This document shows positions 49,403 to 57,670 of a stretch of DNA of 64,000 bases, piece after piece. Made by a program: the position numbers and the translations under genes. How positions within the stretch are numbered: position 1 is the stretch's first letter; the number at the start of each line of letters is the position of its first letter. The notes beneath the pieces are model-generated. The model saw nothing but the letters and a program-made list of their open reading frames with translations, was not told where the DNA came from and ran no database searches. Source of the DNA: Flavobacterium notoginsengisoli (GTDB lineage: Bacteria; Bacteroidota; Bacteroidia; Flavobacteriales; Flavobacteriaceae); assembly GCF_014207905.1 (NCBI RefSeq), contig NZ_JACHLB010000001.1, forward strand, positions 932,723-996,722, given 5' to 3'.

Positions 49403-49993
49403 TTAGAGTTTGTTTTTTAACAATTCTTTAGAGCCAAATCCTAATTTTCTAATGCACGCCAAAGCTTGTTTTTGAGTCATTTCGATTTCCCTAATATCTT
49501 TTTTCTCTACAAAAACCACAGATCCGCTCCACGGATTTGGGGCATCTGGAACAAAAACCGTAAAATTGTTTTCGTCAATCTGTTCTATTAAAAAAGCAAA
49601 TTGCCAGCCAGCGTCAGTAGGAACCAGAATTACTTTTAAGTCTTCTTTAGATTCTAGTCCCATAATGTTTTCATTAATGCTTTTCATAAAGGAATAACCA
49701 GGAACAAAACTTAAAATGCCGTCTTCTAATTTTTGAATCAGCATTTTTGCTTTTGAAGTTCTTGCCAATAAACCAGCTATAAAACAAACCAGAATAATAA
49801 TTAATATTCCGACAAGTTCCTGAAGTGCAATTCCTAAAACATGAACTCTGGGGAGATTATTTACCAGAGGAATAGTGACTTTTTGAATAATACCGTATCC
49901 TTTTTCAAGAATAACAAGCAATACCACCAAAGGCGCTAAGAATAGAATTCCTCCTAAAAAAGTTGCTTTGATTATTTTAAAAATACTTTTCAT
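49403..49993 (-). CDS. DUF502 membrane protein
   Basis: The 196-residue protein matches DUF502: two N-terminal membrane segments (about 10-30 and 57-77) joined by a short loop, GLLARTSKAKMLIQ, FVPGYSFMKSINEN, and FVPDAPNPWSGSVVFVEK, the most typical segment. Function in bacteria is unclear. It lies 65 bases after mevalonate kinase and 61 before UbiA in the same direction, so it may be co-transcribed with isoprenoid genes. Confidence 0.93.
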   Translation of the reverse strand: MKSIFKIIKATFLGGILFLAPLVVLLVILEKGYGIIQKVTIPLVNNLPRVHVLGIALQELVGILIIILVCFIAGLLARTSKAKMLIQKLEDGILSFVPGYSFMKSINENIMGLESKEDLKVILVPTDAGWQFAFLIEQIDENNFTVFVPDAPNPWSGSVVFVEKKDIREIEMTQKQALACIRKLGFGSKELLKNKL

Positions 49994-50058
49994 AATAAAT
50001 AACTTTTTAGGATGAAAACTTAGAAAGATCTACTCAAATAATTTGCGGATTTAAGGAA

Positions 50059-50997
50059 TTAAAATTGATAAACAACTTCTAATTTATAATCTTTCAGAGA
50101 AGCTTTTGCACGCTCTAAATCTTCAGTAAAACCAAGAATATAACCGCCTCCGCCAGAACCACAAAGTTTTAGGTAGTAATCGTTGGTATCAATTCCCTGT
50201 TGCCAGATTGCATGAAACTGTTCCGGAATCATTGGCTTGAAGTTATTTAAAACAACTTTAGAAAGTTTTTTAGTATTACCAATCAAAGACTTCATATCAC
50301 CATGCAAAAAGTTGTCGATACAGATATCGGTGTATTTTACAAATTGATTTTTAAGCATAGCACGGAAACCTTTATCTTTTAAGCTTTCCATGAAAATGCT
50401 AATCATTGGAGCAGTTTCTCCTACAATTCCAGAATCTAATAAAAATACAGCGCCTTTTCCGTCAACGCTTTGAGTCGGAATACCAGTAGTCTGGATATTG
50501 TCTTTAGAATTGATTAAAATCGGAATACTCAAATAGCTGTTTAGCGGATCTAAACCAGAGCTTTTTCCGTGGAAAAAGCTTTCCATTTGAGAAAATATAT
50601 TTTTTAAGTGTAATAGCTTTTCGCGTGTCAGATTTTCTAAAACCGTAATTTTGTTAGCAGCATATTTATCATAAATCGCAGCAACAAGTGCACCACTGCT
50701 TCCAACTCCGTATCCTTGCGGAATACTAGAATCGAAATACATTCCGGTTTCTACATCATTTTTAAGACTTTCTAAATCGAAAGTAACCAAATCTGGCTGC
50801 TGTGTTTGTAAAACTTCAAGGTAAGAAGCAAAACTTCTCAAACTTTTATTTGATGCAATAGCTTCGTCTGAAGGCTCTTCAGACTTTTTTAAAGCGCCAT
50901 TGTAAAAGTTATAAGGAATAGCAAGCCCTTTTGAATCACGAATAATTCCGTACTCTCCAAAAAGTAATATTTTTGAATAAAATAATGGTCCTTTCAT
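50059..50997 (-). CDS. mvk: mevalonate kinase (GHMP kinase)
   Basis: The 312-residue protein is a GHMP kinase: N-terminal YSKILLFGEYGII, the ATP-binding motif PQGYGVGSSGALVAAIYD, and the C-terminal GSGGGGYILGF. It lies downstream of mvaD, so mevalonate kinase is the best assignment (phosphorylation of mevalonate in the cytoplasm). A four-helix-bundle gene with AT-rich flanks lies between it and mvaD, three bases upstream of this ATG beginning with repeat-like sequence. The assignment to mevalonate rather than phosphomevalonate rests on context. Confidence 0.88.
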   Translation of the reverse strand: MKGPLFYSKILLFGEYGIIRDSKGLAIPYNFYNGALKKSEEPSDEAIASNKSLRSFASYLEVLQTQQPDLVTFDLESLKNDVETGMYFDSSIPQGYGVGSSGALVAAIYDKYAANKITVLENLTREKLLHLKNIFSQMESFFHGKSSGLDPLNSYLSIPILINSKDNIQTTGIPTQSVDGKGAVFLLDSGIVGETAPMISIFMESLKDKGFRAMLKNQFVKYTDICIDNFLHGDMKSLIGNTKKLSKVVLNNFKPMIPEQFHAIWQQGIDTNDYYLKLCGSGGGGYILGFTEDLERAKASLKDYKLEVVYQF

Positions 50998-50998
50998 A

Positions 50999-51027
50999 AT
51001 TGAAAATTGATAATTAACAATTGATAA
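50999..51027. repeat. left arm, AATTGATAATT type
   Basis: AATTGAAAATTGATAATT then AACAATTGATAATT, starting just after the mvk start codon and ending at the stop codon of the four-helix-bundle gene. Confidence 0.5.
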
Positions 51028-51378
51028 TTATATGTTTTTCGAAGTTTTTACAATGCTTGTCAACAATCGTAATAACTCTGTTATTTTTGGTTTAATATTC
51101 TGAAAATCTATCTCTGATAGATATTTTGTTTCATGTAGCAACTCTAACCAATATTCAGTTTCATTTGCTTCTTTTAATGAAATAGATAATTTATGAATAA
51201 AATCTGCTTTGCTTTGAGCATGTTCAGCCTCTCTGATATTTGCTCCAATCGATGTTCCTGATCGCAACATTTGTCTTGATAAAACAAACTCTTTCTTTTC
51301 TGCTAAAACTTTATAAAGATTAACTACTTCAATTGCAAAAGCAAAAGACTTTTCTTTAATAACGTTTTTTCTCTCCAT
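51028..51378 (-). CDS. four-helix-bundle protein (23S rRNA IVS-protein family)
   Basis: The 116-residue protein starts at the ATG at 51378 (MERKNVIKEKSFAFAIEVV); a TTG four codons upstream is less likely. It matches the family first seen in intervening sequences of 23S rRNA genes (S23/TIGR02436, also related to the Avd accessory protein of diversity-generating retroelements): the hallmark LSRQMLRSGTSIGANIREAE is present, followed by the SKADFIHKLSISLKEANETEYWL segment in parts. Members form pentameric basic bundles that bind nucleic acid. The gene breaks the mvaD-mvk pair and has repeat arms at both sides, which suggests acquisition as a mobile unit. Confidence 0.93.
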   Translation of the reverse strand: MERKNVIKEKSFAFAIEVVNLYKVLAEKKEFVLSRQMLRSGTSIGANIREAEHAQSKADFIHKLSISLKEANETEYWLELLHETKYLSEIDFQNIKPKITELLRLLTSIVKTSKNI

Positions 51379-51390
51379 AAATTTAATCAA

Positions 51391-51425
51391 TTATTAATTA
51401 ACAATTAACAATTGTCAATTAATAA
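51391..51425. repeat. right arm, AATTAACAATT type
   Basis: TTATTAATTAACAATTAACA then ATTGTCAATTAATAA. Contains the mvaD stop codon (51405-51407). Confidence 0.5.
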
Positions 51426-52496
51426 TGCGCCACTTCCAATTTTGTCGCAAATGTACTGACGATTCTGACAAAATACAACTAATTCGTCCTGAATAAATTG
51501 TAATACTTTTTCTGTAACGTTTTCGGGATAAAGCACATGTACATTTGCGCCCGCATCCAATGTGAAACATACAGGAATTTGGGTTTCTTGTCTGAATTTC
51601 CAAATTGCATTGATGATTTGAAGCGTGTTCGGTTTCATCAAAATATAATATGGCATCGAAGTCATCATCATAGCGTGTAAAGTCAATGCTTCACTTTCTA
51701 CAACTTTGATGAATTCGTCTAGATTTCCATTTTCAAAAATGGCAATTAATTTATCCAAATTTTCGTGCGCTTGTGCAAAACGTCTTTCTGCATACGGATG
51801 ATTGTGCATTAAATCGTGTCCAACTGTACTCGAAACTTGTTTTTCGCCTTTATCAACCAATAAAATAGTGTCTTGATAATTCTTGAAATTGTCATGAATT
51901 GCATACGGATATTCAACCCCAAACAAGTCTGAACTTCCTTCAATATTGGCCTGATTTCCCCAAACTACCATTTCTCCTTTCACACTTCTACAAGCACTTC
52001 CTGAACCTAAACGAGCTAAAAAAGATGCTTTTTGATAGAAATAATCATCTGTCATTTCTGGATTCAGTTTTCTTTCTAAACTCATAAAATTCATTGCCAA
52101 AGCCGCCATTCCAGATGCCGAAGATGCAATTCCTGAACTGTGAGGAAATGTATTTTGAGTATCAATTGTAAAATGATAATCTTTTAAAAACGGCAGATAA
52201 ACTTCAACTCGTTCTAAAAACTTCTGGATTTTTGGTTTGAAATCTTCTTTTGGTTTTCCTTCAAAAAGTAAATCAAATGAAAAACTCTCCTGATTTTCTT
52301 TTTTAGAGAAAGCCAATTTTGTAATAGTTTTACAATTGTTCAAAGTAAAACTAACCGAAGGATTTGCTGGAATCTGATTGTCTTTTTTACCCCAATATTT
52401 TACTAAGGCAATATTACTTGGAGCGCTCCACTCAAAGTTTCCGTTTTCGATTGTTGAAGTATATTTATTTGGAATAAAATCGGCTGCTGTAAACAT
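51405..52496 (-). CDS. mvaD: diphosphomevalonate decarboxylase
   Basis: The 363-residue protein has the GHMP-type decarboxylase hallmarks: SAPSNIALVKYWGKKD, the ATP loop FPHSSGIASSASGMAALA, SGSACRSVKGEMVVWG, and the late catalytic Asp in FTLDAGANVHVLYP. The enzyme makes isopentenyl diphosphate in the mevalonate pathway. The last residues (LIDNC) and the stop codon come from an AT-rich repeat that borders the four-helix-bundle cassette; this extreme C terminus is not part of the active site. It heads the leftward cluster and has a -7 box 17 bases upstream. Confidence 0.95.
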   Translation of the reverse strand: MFTAADFIPNKYTSTIENGNFEWSAPSNIALVKYWGKKDNQIPANPSVSFTLNNCKTITKLAFSKKENQESFSFDLLFEGKPKEDFKPKIQKFLERVEVYLPFLKDYHFTIDTQNTFPHSSGIASSASGMAALAMNFMSLERKLNPEMTDDYFYQKASFLARLGSGSACRSVKGEMVVWGNQANIEGSSDLFGVEYPYAIHDNFKNYQDTILLVDKGEKQVSSTVGHDLMHNHPYAERRFAQAHENLDKLIAIFENGNLDEFIKVVESEALTLHAMMMTSMPYYILMKPNTLQIINAIWKFRQETQIPVCFTLDAGANVHVLYPENVTEKVLQFIQDELVVFCQNRQYICDKIGSGALLIDNC

Positions 52497-52513
52497 GAAT
52501 TATAAAATTTTGG

Positions 52514-52521
52514 CAAAGATA
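52514..52521 (-). promoter_or_regulatory. candidate -7 box of the mvaD cluster
   Basis: TATCTTTG on the minus strand, 17 bases before the mvaD ATG. Confidence 0.55.
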
Positions 52522-52537
52522 ACTTTTTCATTTTTCC

Positions 52538-52604
52538 ACCATATAAGTTATATAAGAAAATATAAGCAAGCTTTTCTAAAATGAACTTATATCACTTATA
52601 TGGT
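52538..52604. repeat. CCATATAAG palindrome
   Basis: ACCATATAAGTTATATAAG and, inverted, CTTATATCACTTATATGG, centred on a TATAAGCAAGCTTTTC loop. It fills the divergent space between mvaD and the TspO gene. Confidence 0.65.
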
Positions 52605-52622
52605 TTAAACTTTTCTTTTGAC

Positions 52623-52630
52623 TATTTTTG
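52623..52630 (+). promoter_or_regulatory. candidate -7 box of the TspO gene
   Basis: TATTTTTG, 18 bases before the ATG at 52649. Confidence 0.45.
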
Positions 52631-52648
52631 AATTCAAAATGTAATAAA

Positions 52649-53125
52649 ATGAATAAGTTCGTAAAAATCGCTATAGCTTTAGTAATTTGTCTAACAGTAG
52701 GTTATTCTGCAGGAGTAGTAACAAAACCAAGTATTGAAACTTGGTATGTAACGCTAGAAAAACCAGTTTTTAATCCGCCGAACTGGATTTTTATGCCAGT
52801 TTGGACAATTCTTTATATTTTTATGGCAGTTGCTGCGGCATTGGTTTGGGATAAAATAAAAGAACAGACTGAAGAAGTTAAAAAAGCATTGCTATTTTTT
52901 ATAATTCAGTTGATTTTAAACTCGATTTGGTCTTATTTATTTTTTGGATTAAAAAATCCGATGTTGGCTTTAATCGAAATTGTTCTTTTATGGTTGATGA
53001 TTTACGAAACGTATTTAAAATTCATTAAAATCAATAAAATTTCAGGCTATTTACTAATTCCTTATTTGGCTTGGGTAGGGTTTGCAACGGTTTTAAATGC
53101 CAGTATTTGGTGGTTGAATAAATAG
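52649..53125 (+). CDS. TspO/MBR-family membrane protein
   Basis: The 158-residue protein has five membrane segments and the TspO signature: WYVTLEKPVFNPPNWIFMPV, WTILYIFMAVAAALVW, and a Trp-rich C-terminal segment (LNASIWWLNK). TspO proteins bind porphyrins and, in bacteria, influence tetrapyrrole export or breakdown and stress responses. The ATG at 52649 (MNKFVKIAIA) fits the family; the longer frame starts at a TTG within the -7 box. It stands alone. Confidence 0.94.
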   Translation: MNKFVKIAIALVICLTVGYSAGVVTKPSIETWYVTLEKPVFNPPNWIFMPVWTILYIFMAVAAALVWDKIKEQTEEVKKALLFFIIQLILNSIWSYLFFGLKNPMLALIEIVLLWLMIYETYLKFIKINKISGYLLIPYLAWVGFATVLNASIWWLNK

Positions 53126-53213
53126 TTTTTGTTTGCTTCGTCTGTTCAGCTAAAGCTTCGAGTCAGGTTTCAGGTTTTTCTTTATTTCAGGTTTAATCAA
53201 TACATTTTAGTTT

Positions 53214-54191
53214 ATGAATAGATTTCTAGTTCTTGTTGCGTTGATTTTAATTTCATTTAAAAGTTTTGCTTGTTTGAATGGTGACACGAAAATTCTTAAA
53301 AATGAATTTATAGCTTACATGGACCATCGCGGATTAGTTCCTCAAGGCCATAATTTTTTTCCTAAAGAATATCCCGCAGTAATAAAAGAACTTGAAGGTC
53401 TATATAAAAAAACAAACGATCTTGATTACTTGTCTGATAAAGGATATCTTTTAATTTTATTAGGGAAGTATAATGAAGCCGAAAATCTCTATTTGAATAT
53501 TGAAAAGATAAAACCTAATCGATATTCTACTGCATCAAATCTTGGAACTCTGTATGAGTTAATGGGAGAAAACCAAAAAGCCTATGACTGGATCAAAAAA
53601 TCAATCGAAATTAATCCAGAATCGCATAATGGTTCTGAATGGTTGCATTTGAAAATTTTAGAAGCTAAAATTAAAAAACTAACCGATGTAACGGGGCAAT
53701 TTTTGATTAATACTAATTTTGGAACTGCTGCTACTCCTGAGACTAAATTATCTAAAGAAGAGATTGAAAAATTAGCAAAAGAGGTTTATTATCAGGTAAA
53801 TGAAAGAATTTCATTTATTGAACCAAAGGATAAAATTATTTCTATTTTGCTTTTTGAATTAGGAAATCTTGTACAGCTAATTGGAGAGCATGAAAATGCA
53901 CTTCGAATTTATAATAAGGCAAGAGTTTATGGTTTTGATAATGATTTGATTGTTGCAAGAATGATCTTTAGTGCTCAAGGCAAAGCGGCATATTATAAAC
54001 AAAAAACGATAGAGTTTGGTACGAAACTGAAATCTCTTAGAGAAACTAAAAAAGGAATTGATTTAGATTATGTTTATCAATTAGAAACCAGTTTGATCAT
54101 TTTGTCTACCATACTTTTTATAATATTAATTGCTTTTGTCGTAATGTTTATAAAATGGAAGAAGTTGAAAAGAGTTACTCCAACCTCTTAA
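53214..54191 (+). CDS. TPR protein with C-terminal membrane segment
   Basis: The 325-residue protein has a signal peptide (to about residue 19, ISFKSFA), two to three TPR motifs (about 70-150; YLILLGKYNEAENLYLNIEK and NLGTLYELMGENQKAYDWI) and another near 210-240 (ALRIYNKARVYGF), then a membrane segment at about 292-312 with a short basic cytoplasmic tail. It probably stays in the inner membrane with the TPRs in the periplasm. The role is unknown. Its last 17 bases overlap the end of the convergent gene at 54175. Confidence 0.8.
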   Translation: MNRFLVLVALILISFKSFACLNGDTKILKNEFIAYMDHRGLVPQGHNFFPKEYPAVIKELEGLYKKTNDLDYLSDKGYLLILLGKYNEAENLYLNIEKIKPNRYSTASNLGTLYELMGENQKAYDWIKKSIEINPESHNGSEWLHLKILEAKIKKLTDVTGQFLINTNFGTAATPETKLSKEEIEKLAKEVYYQVNERISFIEPKDKIISILLFELGNLVQLIGEHENALRIYNKARVYGFDNDLIVARMIFSAQGKAAYYKQKTIEFGTKLKSLRETKKGIDLDYVYQLETSLIILSTILFIILIAFVVMFIKWKKLKRVTPTS

Positions 54192-54897
54192 ATTCTTCAT
54201 TTTTAGCATATAAAAAATCCATTAATTCTAAAATATTTGGTTTTACTAAAAGTGTTTTAGATTTCGGATCGGCATCACAGAATTTTATAAATAGTTCTTT
54301 TTCTTCTGGTTTTATTTTTAAGTTTTTAATGAAAAAATCTGGAGAAATTGATGCATTTATAACTTTCTTAAAACTATCGTCACGAGGCTCAATTTTTTTC
54401 TTCGGTTTATCAAAAATGGGATAACTAAAATCTAATCCATTTTTAATTTTACCATCATAAACATTAACTTTTGAAGCTACTTCGTCAAATTTCTTTCTAA
54501 CTATAATCTTATTTATTTCTTCCTTATTATTGGCGATGTTTTTAATTTGAGTTTTATTAAAAACAGATCTAGAAACTAAAACATTCTCCAATTCTTCGGC
54601 TTTTGGTGTCATTTCAACAATCAGATAATTTTTTTCTAAATCTTTCAAAGTCAGCTTCAATCTTGTAAATAAGAAATCCTTTGAAAAAAATAATAAACTG
54701 TCTTTCTCTTTTACCAAAATTGAAAATTCTCCCAATTCATTTGTTCTCGTACTAGTTTGGGCAGTTTTATTAATTACTTCAACTTTGTTAAGCGGAATGT
54801 CTTGAGAAAGAACTTTTCCGTTCAATACTTTTTCGGTTTGAGAAATTGAAAGTTGATAAGTGAAAAAAGAAATGGTTGTGAGTAGTTTTACTTTCAT
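54175..54897 (-). CDS. carboxypeptidase-regulatory-like domain protein, copy 1
   Basis: The 240-residue protein has a signal peptide (to about residue 19, YQLSISQ) and an N-terminal carboxypeptidase-D-regulatory-like beta sandwich (about 22-100; VLNGKVLSQDIPLNKVEVIN, RTNELGEFSILVKEKDSLLF). The C-terminal half is helical with KFCDADPKSKTLLVKPNILE. The same architecture is found in the gene directly upstream at 54908, with well over half of the first 110 residues identical. It lacks any TonB-receptor barrel. Function unknown. The end overlaps the convergent TPR gene by 17 bases. Confidence 0.8.
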   Translation of the reverse strand: MKVKLLTTISFFTYQLSISQTEKVLNGKVLSQDIPLNKVEVINKTAQTSTRTNELGEFSILVKEKDSLLFFSKDFLFTRLKLTLKDLEKNYLIVEMTPKAEELENVLVSRSVFNKTQIKNIANNKEEINKIIVRKKFDEVASKVNVYDGKIKNGLDFSYPIFDKPKKKIEPRDDSFKKVINASISPDFFIKNLKIKPEEKELFIKFCDADPKSKTLLVKPNILELMDFLYAKNEEFKRLE

Positions 54898-54907
54898 TTA
54901 AGGGCTT

Positions 54908-55630
54908 TTAGTTTTTGATTTCAGAACTTAGTTTCTTGAATTCTTTGTTTTTAGTGTTTAAAAAGTCCATAGTGTAAAGTAAGTTTTTCCGTTTTGCAAG
55001 TTCTTTAGCTTGAGGATCGGCATCGCAGAATTGTAAAAACAAATCTTTTTCTTCAGAATTTATTTTTAAGTCATTCGTAAAAAAATCTAATGGAACTGTT
55101 GCCTCAGCCAATTGTTTAAAATCTAATTCTTTGAATTTAATAGCTTTTATTTTTTTATCCTTTTTTCTAAACAAACTGAATATAGCAAGCAAATCTGCTC
55201 CGTTTGCAATACCACCAGAATAAACGCCAGGATTAGATATTGGGGGCCTTGGTATTACTGTAGAATTTTCGTCAGCTGCGCTAACTTTAGGAAATTTTAT
55301 CTCCGTAATTAAAACTTCATCGAGTTCTTCGGGTTTCAGAATCATATTTACGATAATATTGTTCTGATCAATATTTTCCTGTGAAATTTTCATCCTTTTA
55401 AAGAAATAATCTTTAGAGAAAAACAACAGACTATCTTTTGGTCGAACCAGAATTGAAAACTCGCCATGTTCATTTGTTCTTGTGCTGGTTTTGGCCGTTT
55501 TATTAATTACTTCGACCTTATTAAGCGGGACATTCTGTGAAAGAACTTTTCCATGAAGTAGTTTATCTGTTTGAGAAAAACTTAATTGGTAAGTGAAAAT
55601 AGAAATTGTGGTAAGTAATTTTACTCTCAT
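54908..55630 (-). CDS. carboxypeptidase-regulatory-like domain protein, copy 2
   Basis: This 240-residue paralogue has the same length as its downstream neighbour, 10 bases away. Signal peptide to about residue 19 and beta sandwich with LLHGKVLSQNVPLNKVEVIN, RTNEHGEFSILVRPKDSLLF. The centre (about 110-165) has diverged and holds a Gly/Pro-rich stretch (RPPISNPGVYSGGIANG), while the C-terminal FCDADPQAKELAKRKNLL is again shared. A tandem duplication followed by divergence of the middle part is likely. Probably periplasmic or outer-membrane associated. Confidence 0.8.
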   Translation of the reverse strand: MRVKLLTTISIFTYQLSFSQTDKLLHGKVLSQNVPLNKVEVINKTAKTSTRTNEHGEFSILVRPKDSLLFFSKDYFFKRMKISQENIDQNNIIVNMILKPEELDEVLITEIKFPKVSAADENSTVIPRPPISNPGVYSGGIANGADLLAIFSLFRKKDKKIKAIKFKELDFKQLAEATVPLDFFTNDLKINSEEKDLFLQFCDADPQAKELAKRKNLLYTMDFLNTKNKEFKKLSSEIKN

Positions 55631-55703
55631 ATAGGATTAATTAGTTGAGAGTAAAATTATTAGAATAGTCTTAACGAAAACCTACAGAATATGTAAATTC
55701 TTG

Positions 55704-56390
55704 TTAATAAATTTGTTTGAGTTTTTGAATAAACTTTTCCATTTCACCATTATTCATTAAAACAGGTCCATGACCAAAGCATAATATTTTGGGTTTTAAT
55801 GATGCCAGTTTGATAATCGATTTTCGATTGGTTTCTTTATCGGCTGTAAATAAATTCGGAGGTTCATGTAAACCAACTTTTGTAGTTAACAGATTCATAT
55901 TTGTCATCACATCGCCAACAATTAAAACACCGTCTTTTTCTCTGAAAAAAGACAAATGACCGCTAGAATGTCCTGGGGTTTCAATAACGGTAAATCCTCC
56001 AATTTGATCGCCCTCTTTTAAAGTTTGAGAAATAAGATGTCCTTTTCCTGCCCAGAAGTTTTTCTGAAATTTCGAAATAATATGATTGGGATTTGGATAC
56101 TCTATAATCACATTTCCGTTTTCGGCAAATTCTTTTTCAGGTTCACTACATAACAGCGGAATATTTAAGGTTTCACAGATAATTTTACTGCTTCCCTGAT
56201 GATCGGCATGAGCGTGTGTTAAGGCGTGTTTATTTACGATTTTACCTTTTAAAGCTTTTAAAATGGTATTTGATGAACTTCGAATTCCGGCATCAATTAA
56301 AACATCTTCGATCAAATAACAATTAATAGCATTTCTTGGAAATAAAGGAATTTGGTAAACGTCTTGGGCAATATTTTTCATCTTTTTCAA
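55704..56390 (-). CDS. metallo-beta-lactamase-fold hydrolase
   Basis: The 228-residue protein has the MBL zinc motif THAHADHQGS (HxHxDH), a downstream His in ETPGHSSGHLSFF, the bridging Asp in LIVGDVMTN, and the last His in CFGHGPV. These are glyoxalase-II-like metal sites. There is no signal peptide, so it is a cytoplasmic hydrolase, not a secreted beta-lactamase. It follows the Crp/Fnr regulator by 52 bases in the same direction. The substrate is unknown. Confidence 0.92.
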   Translation of the reverse strand: MKKMKNIAQDVYQIPLFPRNAINCYLIEDVLIDAGIRSSSNTILKALKGKIVNKHALTHAHADHQGSSKIICETLNIPLLCSEPEKEFAENGNVIIEYPNPNHIISKFQKNFWAGKGHLISQTLKEGDQIGGFTVIETPGHSSGHLSFFREKDGVLIVGDVMTNMNLLTTKVGLHEPPNLFTADKETNRKSIIKLASLKPKILCFGHGPVLMNNGEMEKFIQKLKQIY

Positions 56391-56442
56391 ATTTTATTTT
56401 GACAAAGATTTGAATTCCGTTTCTCAACTCACTTGATAAATG

Positions 56443-57015
56443 TTAAGAAATGTCCTGACGAATTCTGCTCAAAGACTCGGGTGTAATTCCGAGAAAAGAA
56501 GCGATATAAATTAAAGGTGTTCGCTGAATTATTTTGGCTGGAGCCGAAGCTAAAAAAGTCTGATATTTTTCTTTTCCTGGAATCATTTGCAGTTTTAAAA
56601 CTCTGTCGGCCATGCAAAGGTAATTCTGTTCAGCTAGAATTCTCCCGACACGTTCCCAATTTGGAATTTCGTTATACAGAAACTGCATTTTTTCGAAAGT
56701 GATCGAAAGCACTTCACAATCTTCAATACATTGAATATTTTCAAAAGAAACGGATTGATTTATAAAACTAGAATAAGAAGCGATAAAACCTTCATCAGAG
56801 CTTAAATAAGTTGTAATTTCTTTTCCGTCTTTCAAATAATAAACGCGGGCTAAACCTTGAACAATAAAAAAGATTTTACTGCTGATTTTTCCCATTTCAG
56901 AAAGAAATTCTTTGGCAGTAAAACTTTCGTATTCAAAACAAGAATCGATCATTTCGATTTCATTTTCAGAAAACGAAGCGATTGATATAATTTGTTTTTG
57001 TAAAGAAGGATTCAC
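56443..57015 (-). CDS. Crp/Fnr-family regulator
   Basis: The 190-residue protein has a cyclic-nucleotide-binding-type beta barrel (about 15-125; FTAKEFLSEMGKISSKIFFIVQG quoted in parts) and a C-terminal winged helix ending in TPLIYIASFLGITPESLSRIRQDIS (in parts), the usual recognition helix of Bacteroidota Crp-type proteins. There are no Fnr cysteines, and the cAMP-binding Arg/Ser signature is missing, so the effector is unknown. It is three bases from the HAD gene and is likely part of the four-gene leftward operon. Confidence 0.92.
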   Translation of the reverse strand: MNPSLQKQIISIASFSENEIEMIDSCFEYESFTAKEFLSEMGKISSKIFFIVQGLARVYYLKDGKEITTYLSSDEGFIASYSSFINQSVSFENIQCIEDCEVLSITFEKMQFLYNEIPNWERVGRILAEQNYLCMADRVLKLQMIPGKEKYQTFLASAPAKIIQRTPLIYIASFLGITPESLSRIRQDIS

Positions 57016-57018
57016 GAT

Positions 57019-57666
57019 TTATAAAATATCAATCAGTTCTGAAGCAGTATTAATAACTGTTTTTGCACCGCTGGCTTTCAATTCTTCTTCGGTTCTGTAA
57101 CCCCAGGTAACGCCAACAGGAAACATATTCGCATTTACAGCTGTTTTCATATCAATATCAGAATCGCCTACAAAAAGGATTTCTTCTGGTTTTAAATTCC
57201 ATTTTTTACTGATTTCAATCGCTTCAAACGGATTTGGTTTTTTAAGTTCTTCTGTGCTTAAACCGACCGCTGTATCAAATTGTTCAGGAAATAATTCATG
57301 AGCAATTTTCTTAGTTAACTCATCGGCTTTATTGGAGAAAACCGCCATTTTGATATTTTGTGAAGTTAGTTTTTCTAACAATTCTACAATTCCTTCATAC
57401 GGTTTTGTTTTCAGCGTACAAATTTTAGTGTATTCATCGACCATACATTCAAAACAGCTTTCAATTTCATCATCAGAATTGTTTGTGGCTGGCAATGCTT
57501 TGCTCACCAAATTTCGTAAACCGCTTCCGATAAAATATTGATAAGTGTCGTAAGTATGTGTAGGATAATTTAAAGCAGTAAGTACTTTATTCATCGCATC
57601 TGAAATGTCGTGTAATGAGTTGACTAAAGTTCCGTCTAAATCAAATATAATTCCTTTAAATTTCAT
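57019..57666 (-). CDS. HAD-family phosphatase (phosphoglycolate-phosphatase-like)
   Basis: The 215-residue protein has HAD motif I FDLDGTLVNS at the N terminus, motif II VFSNK, motif III Lys in KKPNPFEAIEI and motif IV VGDSDIDMKTAVNA. The helical cap is of the Gph type, with the WGYR sequence near the C terminus typical of phosphoglycolate phosphatases. The substrate is inferred. Four bases separate it from the flavoprotein gene and three from the Crp-type gene, so these are co-transcribed. Confidence 0.92.
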   Translation of the reverse strand: MKFKGIIFDLDGTLVNSLHDISDAMNKVLTALNYPTHTYDTYQYFIGSGLRNLVSKALPATNNSDDEIESCFECMVDEYTKICTLKTKPYEGIVELLEKLTSQNIKMAVFSNKADELTKKIAHELFPEQFDTAVGLSTEELKKPNPFEAIEISKKWNLKPEEILFVGDSDIDMKTAVNANMFPVGVTWGYRTEEELKASGAKTVINTASELIDIL

Positions 57667-57670
57667 TCTA

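Larger units (their letters stand above)
50998..51425. mobile_element. repeat-flanked four-helix-bundle cassette
   Basis: A small gene is bounded by AT-rich repeat arms in inverse orientation (50999-51027 and about 51391-51425), and the whole unit sits between mvk and mvaD, which are otherwise expected to be adjacent. The right arm encodes the last residues and the stop codon of mvaD. Arms match at about 21 of 26 positions; low complexity makes that weaker evidence than for the cassette at 40.6 kb. Confidence 0.45.

Noticed and set aside
50870..50930. Possible repeat-derived insertion in mevalonate kinase (KSEEPSDEAIASNKS)
   Set aside because: The segment lies in a naturally variable region and the DNA does not match a repeat word elsewhere in the window.
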